Assembly: GCA_012523775.1 (NCBI GenBank)
Contig: JAAYTK010000019.1
Span: 1-64,000, forward strand
Source: Clostridiales bacterium
Lineage (GTDB): Bacteria > Bacillota > Clostridia > Lachnospirales > Lachnospiraceae
Length of the DNA: 64,000 bases
Direction: 5' to 3'
Every line of letters begins with the position of its first letter. Position 1 is the first letter of the stretch. Both the position numbers and the translations under genes were made by a program. The notes beneath the pieces were generated by a model. It was not told the DNA's origin and made no database searches. It saw only the letters and a program-made list of their open reading frames with translations. Positions 1 through 8,825 of this stretch are shown here, in pieces.

Positions 1-109
1 CTGAACGAAAGCAAATAGCCCACTGTCTCACAGCAGGCTACTTACTAAAAAGGGGAGGATAAGTATTTAATTTTTCTTTAGTGATCATAATTGGAGGGGG
101 AATCCAATT

Positions 110-211
110 ATGAAAGAGCATACGCATTCATCCCATACAGAATACTCTATATTAGGATATTACTATTATGATACAGCTTTACTTAATTTATACATAATTT
201 ATTTATTTTAG
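110..211 (+). CDS. possible 33-aa small protein ([33 protein letters not shown])
   Basis: ATG at 110 preceded by GGAGGGGG; open to TAG at 209-211; SD lies in the loop of a perfect 9-bp hairpin. Could be chance. Confidence 0.3.
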   Translation: MKEHTHSSHTEYSILGYYYYDTALLNLYIIYLF

Positions 212-297
212 TAAAATATTTGGTGTTGGAAATTACTATTCTTATATGCTATACTATCCGCATATTCATATACACATTACAGGAAAGGATGAAGCAT

Positions 298-804
298 ATG
301 AGTCTACTACAAGAGTGGAGAGATTTTGCCTATGCTTATGATATGAACAGCAAGCAGGGTCAGCTGTTTTGGGCGAATTATTTTAATATTGAGAAGGAAA
401 TCTATCGGAAGCTCCTTGCAAATCCGGACAAGGTCTGGGAGGGAACCGTAGAGGAGCTGGCCAAGGAATTTGATACAGAGCTTAAGTATTTTGTTGGTTT
501 TCTGGATGGAATAAATGACAGCCTTGTTAAAGCCAATCCTATCGATGAGATGGATAAGAATACTAAGGTCAGCCTGGCATATGATAAAGAGAAGCTATAT
601 TATAATATGGTTGGTGCTAAAGCAGACTGGCTTTACAATCTGGAGGAATGGGAACCTCTGCTTACGAAGGAGCGTAGGAAAGAGCTATACAGAGAACAGA
701 AGAGTTCGAATACAATAGTTAAGGGTAAGAAAATAGGAAGAAACGATCCCTGTCCCTGCGGCAGTGGTAAAAAATATAAGAAATGCTGTGGTTTTAATTC
801 ATAA
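298..804 (+). CDS. SEC-C motif-containing protein
   Basis: C-terminal [23 protein letters not shown] zinc motif; ATG at 298 preceded by AGGAAAGGATG, more plausible than the 220 start. Confidence 0.85.
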   Translation: MSLLQEWRDFAYAYDMNSKQGQLFWANYFNIEKEIYRKLLANPDKVWEGTVEELAKEFDTELKYFVGFLDGINDSLVKANPIDEMDKNTKVSLAYDKEKLYYNMVGAKADWLYNLEEWEPLLTKERRKELYREQKSSNTIVKGKKIGRNDPCPCGSGKKYKKCCGFNS

Positions 805-857
805 CATAAGGAATTCACCCTAAGTAATTAGGCCGAAACTCTATTTTATGTAAAAAG

Positions 858-906
858 AAAGCTGTCGCTTCAGGATTTATCTATTGTTAATGCGACAGCT
901 TTTTTA
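858..906 (+). terminator. Rho-independent terminator
   Basis: AAAGCTGTCGC ... GCGACAGCTTTTTT. Confidence 0.8.
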
Positions 907-918
907 ATCATATTAATT

Positions 919-1290
919 TCAATTTTTCAGATTATTCTTTAATGACTGATTTTGTTTATATAGAAGATAATCAAGATATATTTTAAGTTCATCTATGTAT
1001 TCCTGATCTAACTGTCGATACATATCAAAGATTTCGATTATATCTTTATCCAGAACTTCTCCTCCGACCGGTAAATATGAATCCGTAATGCCCAACAGGT
1101 AATCACAGGACACCTCGAAATACTCGGAGAGAATTATTAACTTTTCAAGGGAGGGTTCATTTCTTTGTGATTCGTAATTTGATATTGCTGTCGGTTTTAA
1201 TCCAAGTACATCTGCCAAATCGCTCTGTGTAAGCTTATTCTTGATACGAAGCTGCTTTAATCTAGTGTGAAATTTCATAAGAACCTCCAT
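919..1290 (-). CDS. XRE-family helix-turn-helix transcriptional regulator
   Basis: N-terminal HTH_3: LKQLRIKNKLTQSDLADVLGLKPTAISNYESQRNEPSLEKL. Confidence 0.9.
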   Translation of the reverse strand: MEVLMKFHTRLKQLRIKNKLTQSDLADVLGLKPTAISNYESQRNEPSLEKLIILSEYFEVSCDYLLGITDSYLPVGGEVLDKDIIEIFDMYRQLDQEYIDELKIYLDYLLYKQNQSLKNNLKN

Positions 1291-1350
1291 AATATAATGA
1301 TAATCACTTTTATTATATATATAGGAAAATATTATGTCAATAATATGCTA

Positions 1351-1379
1351 TTGACAATCTTACCCTGTCAAAATATTAT
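1351..1379 (+). promoter_or_regulatory. putative sigma-A promoter of the histidine kinase gene, overlapped by inverted repeats
   Basis: TTGACA (1351-1356), 17-nt spacer, TATTAT (1374-1379). Confidence 0.55.
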
Positions 1380-1402
1380 ATATTTAAGAAAAATGTGGAA
1401 AA

Positions 1403-2932
1403 ATGTCAAAAGATAAGGATGTATTTATGACGAATCTGGCAGGTACTAAAATAAAATATAAATTAATAATGGAATACAGTAGGGACATCGTTTTATTCTT
1501 TCAAAAGGACGGCAGGATTATTGATTGTAACAAAACAGCAAAAGATATTCTGGGTTATGGTAACGATATCTATGGAATATCCATATCAGATGTTTTTAGA
1601 GATGCTATAAAGCTTCAGAACAGTCAACTCAAAATTAATCCCAAATATAAAAAAGCAGTTTATGAAGCGACAGCTTATAAGAGAGACAAGACATGTATTT
1701 CAGTAGAAATGAAGATTGTATCGGCAGATGTGGGTAGTAACCGTATTGGAATGTGTATAGCAACCGACATAACCCTTCAGAAGAAGCTTACCAGTATGAT
1801 AAAACGTTTAAGAAGCGATATGAGAAAGTTGCTGGGACTTAAGAATAATATTATCAGGAATATTACCCATGAACTTAAAACTCCGGTAAACGGTATTTTG
1901 GGTATGTCTGAAACCCTGATGGAAATGGAGCTGAATGCGAAGCAAAGAGATAATGTCAGTTTAATATATGAGTGCTGTAAGAACATTAATTCATTAATAA
2001 ATGACCTGTTAGATGTTATAAGACTAAAATACAATAAGCTGGTGCTGGATGAGAATGCATTTAACTTATATATGATGATTGAGAGTATAATGAAGCTAAA
2101 CATTAAGCATATTAAGGAAAAGGGACTTACTCCTATAGTCAATATATCCGGGGATATTCCAAAGATTTTGGTGGGTGATGAGTACCGGCTGACACAGATA
2201 ATAAACAACCTGCTTTCCAATGCAATTAAGTTTACCGACAGGGGGAAAATCGTACTGGATGTATCTATGACTGAGTATATCGATGATGAGGTAGAGCTGT
2301 TATTTATGGTAATGGATACAGGAATAGGAATCAGTGATAAGGAGAAAAACAAACTTTTCATGAGCTTCTATCAGGTAGATAAATCCACCACCAGAGGATA
2401 TGGTGGAGTCGGTCTTGGCCTCTCAATCTGTCAGTTGCTTATTAGGGCAATGGGAGGAAGAATTACTGTAGAAAGTGAAATGAATAAGGGAAGCACCTTT
2501 TCATTTACGGTAAGGCTTAAGACCAAGGATAAGCGTATATCGGGTAACACAGAAGACAAAGATACAGATATGGACGATGTATATAAGAGCTTTCAGGAGG
2601 ATCATGTGGACAGGCTTCTTGGGGATTTGGCTATTCCATCCGATATAAGGATGGTGGATTATAGCAGTGATATTATAGCATATGATAATACAGTCAGCTC
2701 ATCTGAGCAGTATCTTCAGCTTATTATAGAGAGACTAAAGGCAACCATAGATATGAAGAACTGGAAGCACGCCGAACAGCTGACTCAATTGGTTCGTTGT
2801 ATGATTACTCATGAGGACAAGTTAGTAACTAATAAAGCTCTACAGCTATTGTTCAGTATTCGAAAGGAGGACCACGAGCTTAGTATTGAGCAGGCAAAGG
2901 AGCTGGACCGATTATTAAGAAATATAAGATAA
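1403..2932 (+). CDS. PAS domain-containing sensor histidine kinase, apparently cytosolic
   Basis: PAS-like N-term; HisKA box NITHELKTPVNGILGMSE; HATPase N/G boxes (NNLLSNAIKFTD, DTGIGI, GVGLGLSI); no obvious TM. Confidence 0.9.
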   Translation: MSKDKDVFMTNLAGTKIKYKLIMEYSRDIVLFFQKDGRIIDCNKTAKDILGYGNDIYGISISDVFRDAIKLQNSQLKINPKYKKAVYEATAYKRDKTCISVEMKIVSADVGSNRIGMCIATDITLQKKLTSMIKRLRSDMRKLLGLKNNIIRNITHELKTPVNGILGMSETLMEMELNAKQRDNVSLIYECCKNINSLINDLLDVIRLKYNKLVLDENAFNLYMMIESIMKLNIKHIKEKGLTPIVNISGDIPKILVGDEYRLTQIINNLLSNAIKFTDRGKIVLDVSMTEYIDDEVELLFMVMDTGIGISDKEKNKLFMSFYQVDKSTTRGYGGVGLGLSICQLLIRAMGGRITVESEMNKGSTFSFTVRLKTKDKRISGNTEDKDTDMDDVYKSFQEDHVDRLLGDLAIPSDIRMVDYSSDIIAYDNTVSSSEQYLQLIIERLKATIDMKNWKHAEQLTQLVRCMITHEDKLVTNKALQLLFSIRKEDHELSIEQAKELDRLLRNIR

Positions 2933-3050
2933 AATAATTGTCTACTGCCTTGACTATCTTAATATAAGACCTTATCATATAGCTATGCTTTGGTTAGATG
3001 ATATATGTGGATTTAGAGGATAATATAAGAAATCAAGGTACGGTGTAAAA

Positions 3051-4358
3051 ATGAGAAGAAGAAAAAAATCTGACATGTATATAGATTATAGGAAATCCTA
3101 CCGAAGGCGGGGAAGAAACCGTAACAGTACACTTATCGGAATTATTACTGTTTTAATTTTGGCGACTGTTTTTGGAATAGGTACTTATTATGCTATACGT
3201 ATTAAGGCGGGTGGTGAGTACCGCTTGAACAAGAATAGAGATATTTCTGATAATAGCGAGGAGAACGCTGATGATCCCAATATTATTCCGACGCCGCAAG
3301 TTACGGTTGCTCCAACAGTTGAACCGGAAGTGGAACAGATAATAGAGGAGGTAGATCCCAGGGTTCCTGTCAGGGCCAGAGGAATTTATGTTACATCTCG
3401 GGCGATTATGGATAGGCGGGACGAGCTGATAGAGATTGCCGATACCACTGAAATAAATACTATGGTTATCGATGTGAAGGATGACAACGGAAGAATAACC
3501 TTTAATATGGACAGTGAGATGGCACGGAATATCGGAGCAACGACTAATACAATTTCCGATATTGCTGATTTACTTAAGCTGTTGAAGGAAAAGGAAATTT
3601 ATCCTATAGCAAGAATTGTAGCTTTTAAGGACCCATATCTTGCAGAGCAGAGGCACGATTTGGCAATAAAGAATAAGGATGGTTCTCTTTACAGGGATAA
3701 TAACGGAGAATGTTGGATAAACCCTTATGAGAAAGAGGTTTGGGATTATTTAATTGAGGTTTCCACTAAGGCGGCAGAGGTGGGCTTTATGGAAATCCAA
3801 TTTGACTATATCCGTTTTTCTACCGGAAAGGGTATGTCCGAGGCTTATTTCGGACCTTTAGCCGAAGAAAAGTCAAAAGAGGATATAATTATCGAGTTTA
3901 CCAAGTATGCCTATGAGAAGTTAAAGCCCTTAGGGGTTTTTGTGTCAGCGGATGTATATGGTACTATAATAAGCAGTGATATAGATGCAGGTCTGGTGGG
4001 GCAAAATTATGTGGAACTGGCCAAACACCTGGATTATATCTGTCCTATGATTTACCCTTCTCATTTTGCCGAGGGTAATTACGGAGTAGAGTATCCGGAT
4101 TTGGAGCCGTATAAAATTGTCCGTAAGGTTCTGACCGCATCAAGAAATAAATTAGATGATATACCTGAGGGAGAGCACAGAGCTATAGTCAGACCATGGC
4201 TTCAGGATTTTACCGCAACCTGGATTAAGAATTATCAGGTATATGGTGGGTTGCAGGTCCGTGAGCAGATTGTAGGAGTATATGGTGTGGGTTACAGGGA
4301 ATGGCTATTATGGAATGCCTCCTGTAATTATTCTGTGGACGGGCTCTATAGTGATTAG
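3051..4358 (+). CDS. putative glycoside hydrolase (DUF4015-type), membrane anchored
   Basis: Single N-term TM; RARGIYVTS...IDVKDDNG...FDYIRF...SADVYG TIM-barrel-like motifs. Confidence 0.75.
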   Translation: MRRRKKSDMYIDYRKSYRRRGRNRNSTLIGIITVLILATVFGIGTYYAIRIKAGGEYRLNKNRDISDNSEENADDPNIIPTPQVTVAPTVEPEVEQIIEEVDPRVPVRARGIYVTSRAIMDRRDELIEIADTTEINTMVIDVKDDNGRITFNMDSEMARNIGATTNTISDIADLLKLLKEKEIYPIARIVAFKDPYLAEQRHDLAIKNKDGSLYRDNNGECWINPYEKEVWDYLIEVSTKAAEVGFMEIQFDYIRFSTGKGMSEAYFGPLAEEKSKEDIIIEFTKYAYEKLKPLGVFVSADVYGTIISSDIDAGLVGQNYVELAKHLDYICPMIYPSHFAEGNYGVEYPDLEPYKIVRKVLTASRNKLDDIPEGEHRAIVRPWLQDFTATWIKNYQVYGGLQVREQIVGVYGVGYREWLLWNASCNYSVDGLYSD

Positions 4359-4434
4359 CTAATGATAATAATAGAATGAATAATTTGTACCTCCTTATAA
4401 TATATTCTAGTATAGGTTGGCTCGGAGGTGTCAA

Positions 4435-4809
4435 ATGAATAATCCGTTTTCCAAGAACACAAGAGTAATATATATATTGGAGGGTCTGGTATTTTCCTAT
4501 ATTATAACGGGATTGCTTCTATTATTAATATCGTTTTTAATGCTAAAGCTGGAGCTTTCCAGTGCTGTTATCAGTGCAGGAATTAACATTGCTTACATTA
4601 TTTCGTCATTATCCGGAGGTTTTTTCATAGGCAAGAAGATGGAGCAGAAGAAATTCATATGGGGATTAATTATCGGAGCCCTTTACTTTATCATTCTTTT
4701 ACTGGTATCATTGATAATGAACAGTGGGGGTACCCTACCTCTCGGAAACTATTTTACAGTATTTATTATCACAAGCCTAAGCGGAATGCTGGGTGGTATG
4801 ATCAGCTGA
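4435..4809 (+). CDS. small integral membrane protein (TIGR04086-like)
   Basis: Four hydrophobic segments; ATG 4435 preceded by CGGAGGTG. Confidence 0.6.
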   Translation: MNNPFSKNTRVIYILEGLVFSYIITGLLLLLISFLMLKLELSSAVISAGINIAYIISSLSGGFFIGKKMEQKKFIWGLIIGALYFIILLLVSLIMNSGGTLPLGNYFTVFIITSLSGMLGGMIS

Positions 4810-4886
4810 TATTTATATATAATATGCTATGGGTCACTGATATTCTTTTATTAGAATAACGGTGTCCCTAAGCCTAAGGAGAGAAA

Positions 4887-5762
4887 ATGAAACGCATTTT
4901 TATTACAGGAGCAAAAGGACAATTGGGACAGGCTTTACATAAGCTGTTAAAGAATGAGCAAGATTATCTGCTATATCTTACGGATTTACAACCGGATGAA
5001 GATGATTCGGTTAAAAAACTTGATATTACCGATGAAGCCGCTGTTATTTCTGAAATAGAAGGCTTTAATCCGGATATTATTATTAACTGTGTGGCAATGA
5101 CGGCTGTGGATTTATGTGAGAGCGAACAGGACAAGGCATATAGTATCAATGCCCTGGGACCGAAATATATAGCCAAAGCGGCCAATAGGATCGGAGCTAA
5201 GCTTATTCATCTATCTACGGATTATGTTTATGACGGACAAGCTGAGGTTCCTTATACTGAGGAGGATGATCCCAATCCGATTAACATATATGGTAAGACG
5301 AAGATGGAAGGGGATAATTATGTCGTTAAGTACTGCAAAAAATCGTTTATTCTTCATACAGCCGGGGTCTATGGAGAGGGGAATAACTTTGTCAGAACCA
5401 TGTTAAGACTCGCAGATGAGGGCAAAAAAATCCGTGTGGTATCCGATCAGACAGTGACACCGACCAGTGCCATTGAGCTTGCAAGGGTTATATTATTCCT
5501 GATGGATACAGACAGCTATGGTAAATATCACGCCACCTGTGAAGGTAGCACCAATTGGTATGAATTTGCATTAAAGATATTTGAACTGACAGGAAAGGAA
5601 GTTGACGTTGAAGCTATTTCTGCTGCGGAATATCCTACTCCTGCAAAACGCCCCATGTATTCGGTTCTGGATAATAAGAAGCTAAAAGAACTTCATGGTT
5701 ATCGAATGATGGAATGGGAACAGGCATTAAAGGAATATTTGGATGGTGAAATAATCAGATAA
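4887..5762 (+). CDS. rfbD: dTDP-4-dehydrorhamnose reductase
   Basis: FITGAKGQLGQAL Rossmann motif; LSTDYVYDG; YGKTKMEG YxxxK. Confidence 0.88.
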   Translation: MKRIFITGAKGQLGQALHKLLKNEQDYLLYLTDLQPDEDDSVKKLDITDEAAVISEIEGFNPDIIINCVAMTAVDLCESEQDKAYSINALGPKYIAKAANRIGAKLIHLSTDYVYDGQAEVPYTEEDDPNPINIYGKTKMEGDNYVVKYCKKSFILHTAGVYGEGNNFVRTMLRLADEGKKIRVVSDQTVTPTSAIELARVILFLMDTDSYGKYHATCEGSTNWYEFALKIFELTGKEVDVEAISAAEYPTPAKRPMYSVLDNKKLKELHGYRMMEWEQALKEYLDGEIIR

Positions 5763-5785
5763 TTACTCGCAGAAAGGTAGAAGCC

Positions 5786-6529
5786 ATGAGATATGAGGAA
5801 TATACAATAGAAGGCAGAAATGCTGTGTTGGAGGCCATTCGAGCCGGTAAAACAATAGATAAGCTGTTCATACTTAGTAATAGTCAGGATGGTCCTATCA
5901 GAACCATAACCGATAAGGCTAAGAAAATGGATACTATAATATCCTTTGTAAGCAAGGAACGCTTGGATCAGCTGTCGAAAACGGGAAAACATCAGGGCGT
6001 TATAGCATTTGCAGCGGCTTATGAATATGCAGAGGTGGAGGATATACTGGCCTCTGCACATGAAAAGAATGAAGCCCCATTTATAATACTGTTAGACAGT
6101 ATTGAGGATCCGCATAATCTGGGAGCTATAATCCGTACTGCTCATCAGGCGGGAGCACATGGTATAATTATTCCGAAGCGTCGTGCAGTAGGACTTACTG
6201 CCACGGTAGCCAGAACCTCTGCAGGCGCGATTAATTACCTGCCTGTCGCTAAGGTCACTAATTTGTCCGTAACCATTGAGGAATTAAAGAAGCAGGGACT
6301 ATGGTTCGTGTGTGCGGATATGGATGGGGAAATGATGTATGATTTGGACCTAAGAGGCCCCATAGGGTTGGTGATAGGCAGCGAGGGTGAAGGTGTCGGC
6401 AGACTCATAAAGGAGAAATGTGATTTTATCGCGAAGATTCCTATGTACGGACAGGTGGATTCATTAAATGCATCTGTGGCAGCAGGAATACTGGCATATG
6501 AAATTGTCAGACAGAGATTGAGTAACTAA
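5786..6529 (+). CDS. rlmB: 23S rRNA (guanosine(2251)-2'-O)-methyltransferase
   Basis: SpoU motifs: LDSIEDPHNLGAIIRTA, IGSEGEGV, SLNASVAAGI. Confidence 0.93.
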   Translation: MRYEEYTIEGRNAVLEAIRAGKTIDKLFILSNSQDGPIRTITDKAKKMDTIISFVSKERLDQLSKTGKHQGVIAFAAAYEYAEVEDILASAHEKNEAPFIILLDSIEDPHNLGAIIRTAHQAGAHGIIIPKRRAVGLTATVARTSAGAINYLPVAKVTNLSVTIEELKKQGLWFVCADMDGEMMYDLDLRGPIGLVIGSEGEGVGRLIKEKCDFIAKIPMYGQVDSLNASVAAGILAYEIVRQRLSN

Positions 6530-6559
6530 GATAACATGACTGCTTGAGGAGGTGGTTGG

Positions 6560-7207
6560 ATGAATGCTAAGGTAAATTATAAGGCTATGTCTGATGAAGA
6601 TATTGTTAGCCGTATACAGGCCGGGGATCGTCCTGCCATGGACTTTATATTTGAGAAGTATAAGTATCTTGTGAGAAATAAGGCGAAGGCATTATTTTTA
6701 ATTGGGGGAGACAGGGATGATTTAATCCAGGAGGGAATGATAGGGCTCTACAAGGCAATCCGTGATTTTCAGAGAGACAGGCAGAGCTCCTTCTTTAATT
6801 TTGCCGATTTATGCATATCAAGACAGATATATAGCGCGATCAAGGTTTCCAACAGAAAGAAGAACATTCCTCTTAATACTTATATATCAATATACACGCC
6901 CTTGACAGGAGAATATGGGGAGGGAACGGAGAAGGAAACACTGGTTGACATAATGTATCATGAGAAGGGATCAAATCCCGAAGAATTGGTTATTGACAAA
7001 GAGAATACCAGTATGATAGAATATGAACTTGTAAGACGCTTAAGCGACCTAGAAAAGAAGGTTCTCAGCTTGTATATGCAGGATTTGAAGTACGTGCAGA
7101 TTGCCGAAGAGCTTGGCAAGGAGCCTAAGATGATAGACAATGCATTGACAAGAATTAAGAATAAGCTTAATCAGGTACTGAGAGATATTGATAATCAGAA
7201 TGCATAA
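6560..7207 (+). CDS. sigH: RNA polymerase sporulation sigma factor SigH
   Basis: Sigma region 2 (GDRDDLIQEGMIGLYKAIRDF) and region 4; directly follows rlmB. Confidence 0.9.
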   Translation: MNAKVNYKAMSDEDIVSRIQAGDRPAMDFIFEKYKYLVRNKAKALFLIGGDRDDLIQEGMIGLYKAIRDFQRDRQSSFFNFADLCISRQIYSAIKVSNRKKNIPLNTYISIYTPLTGEYGEGTEKETLVDIMYHEKGSNPEELVIDKENTSMIEYELVRRLSDLEKKVLSLYMQDLKYVQIAEELGKEPKMIDNALTRIKNKLNQVLRDIDNQNA

Positions 7208-7248
7208 GCCGTCATTTTAATGTAAGGACATGTGTCCTGATGCAAATT

Positions 7249-7321
7249 GCTGTTGTAGCTCAGATGGTAGAGCACCTCATTGGTAATGAGGAGGTCAGCG
7301 GTTCAAGTCCGCCCAACAGCT
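7249..7321 (+). tRNA. tRNA-Thr (GGT)
   Basis: Full cloverleaf; GCTGTTG/CAACAGC acceptor; anticodon loop TTGGTAA. Confidence 0.95.
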
Positions 7322-7342
7322 TATCCGGAAAAGCCGGAATAT

Positions 7343-7417
7343 CGAGGTGTGGCTCAGCTTGGCTAGAGCGCTACGTTAGGGACGTAGAGGCCGCAGGTTC
7401 AAATCCTGTCACCTCGA
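7343..7417 (+). tRNA. tRNA-Pro (AGG)
   Basis: CGAGGTG/CACCTCG acceptor, D-stem GCTC/GAGC, anticodon stem CTACG/CGTAG with loop TTAGGGA, T-loop TTCAAAT, A73. Confidence 0.92.
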
Positions 7418-7475
7418 TTTTTTTATTGAAAAATTCATGGCAAGCGAAACTCTTTCTTGTATGGAAATTCAGATA

Positions 7476-7504
7476 TTGACAATAGTTTTTCCATAAGGTA
7501 TACT
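7476..7504 (+). promoter_or_regulatory. sigma-A promoter of the metNIQ leader
   Basis: TTGACA (7476-7481), 17-nt spacer, TATACT (7499-7504). Confidence 0.75.
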
Positions 7505-7575
7505 ACTTCCAACAATCGTATTTGATTAATTGGAATAAACATGAGCCGATAGGGCTTTCGGAAAGGAGTTTATTG

Positions 7576-7674
7576 ATGAGAACATCTGCTTTCATCATGT
7601 GCAATATGACTGACATGCTTGGTATGTGTACTATGTGTAACATGCCTAGTGTTATATTGTGCTCTGATAGATGA
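7576..7674 (+). CDS. Met/Cys-rich leader peptide MRTSAFIMCNMTDMLGMCTMCNMPSVILCSDR
   Basis: 32 codons with 7 Met and 4 Cys; SD GGAAAGGAG just upstream; followed by terminator then metN. Confidence 0.75.
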   Translation: MRTSAFIMCNMTDMLGMCTMCNMPSVILCSDR

Positions 7675-7738
7675 ATGTGGTGTTTTCATGATAAATATAA
7701 ACTCATACTATTTGTCATAATATAGGACTATGAAAACC

Positions 7739-7770
7739 AACAGGAGGCTATCGGCTATCCTGTTTTTTTT
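7739..7770 (+). terminator. leader terminator (putative attenuator) before metN
   Basis: AACAGGA - 12 nt - TCCTGTT followed by TTTTTT. Confidence 0.75.
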
Positions 7771-7816
7771 CGATAATCAATGATTGTTACATAATAAAAG
7801 CTAGCGGAGGTGTGTT

Positions 7817-8824
7817 ATGGCTAATCGGGAGCCTATGATTGAACTAATTGGGCTGGGGAAGACATTTGAGAGTAAGAATAGTTATGTTAAGGCCTTAGAG
7901 GATATTAACCTGACCATTTATGAGGGTGAAATCTTTGGTATTATAGGACTTAGCGGTGCCGGAAAGAGTACCCTGGTCAGATGCATTAATTATTTAGAGA
8001 GGCCAACGACAGGGAAGGTTATATTTGATAAAACTGATTTATCCGAGGTAGGAGATCGGGAATTATTGAAGATAAGACAGTCCATGGGCATGATATTTCA
8101 GCAGTTTAATCTTCTGATGCAGCGTAATACACTACAGAACATATGCTTTCCTTTAGAAATTGCGGGAGTATCTGTAAAGGATGCAAAGAAACGTGCTTAT
8201 GAGCTTTTGGATGTTGTAGGACTAACGGATAAAGCAAAGGCGTATCCTGCACAGCTGTCCGGCGGACAGAAACAGAGAGTCGCCATAGCAAGAGCACTGG
8301 CCACTAAGCCAAAGGTTCTCCTATGCGATGAAGCCACCAGTGCACTGGACCCCACTACCACGAGATCGATTCTTGAACTGTTAAGAGAAATCAACAAAAA
8401 CTTAGGTATTACTATAGTCGTGATTACCCATGAAATGAGTGTTATTGAAGAAATATGTAATAGGGTTGCAATCATTGATGAGAGCCGAATAGCTGAAATA
8501 GGCGATGTGGAGGAAGTCTTTATGCGACCGAAATCAAAGATTGCCAGACAGCTTGTCTTTTCAGGGGCTAATCATATCGACTCCTTTGTAGGTGAGGACA
8601 AATGCCGTATTATATTTGACGGACGAACCTCGTTCGAGCCTGTAATAGCCAATATGGTATTGGAATGCAGAACACCGGTGAATATTCTGTTTGCAGATAC
8701 AAAGGATATAGACGGAAAAGCATTCGGACAGATGGTTATACAGCTTCCTGAGGATGAATCCAGTAAGAAGCGTATATTCGCATATCTCGAGATGCATAAA
8801 ATACCCCATGAGGAGGTGCTATAG
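7817..8824 (+). CDS. metN: methionine ABC transporter ATP-binding protein
   Basis: Walker A GLSGAGKST, LSGGQKQRVAIARAL, C-terminal NIL-like domain; followed by permease and lipoprotein. Confidence 0.93.
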   Translation: MANREPMIELIGLGKTFESKNSYVKALEDINLTIYEGEIFGIIGLSGAGKSTLVRCINYLERPTTGKVIFDKTDLSEVGDRELLKIRQSMGMIFQQFNLLMQRNTLQNICFPLEIAGVSVKDAKKRAYELLDVVGLTDKAKAYPAQLSGGQKQRVAIARALATKPKVLLCDEATSALDPTTTRSILELLREINKNLGITIVVITHEMSVIEEICNRVAIIDESRIAEIGDVEEVFMRPKSKIARQLVFSGANHIDSFVGEDKCRIIFDGRTSFEPVIANMVLECRTPVNILFADTKDIDGKAFGQMVIQLPEDESSKKRIFAYLEMHKIPHEEVL

Positions 8825-8825
8825 C

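Noticed and set aside
7240-7479. ORF 7240..7479 (79 aa)
   Set aside because: It is a translation through tRNA-Thr and tRNA-Pro; classic spurious ORF.
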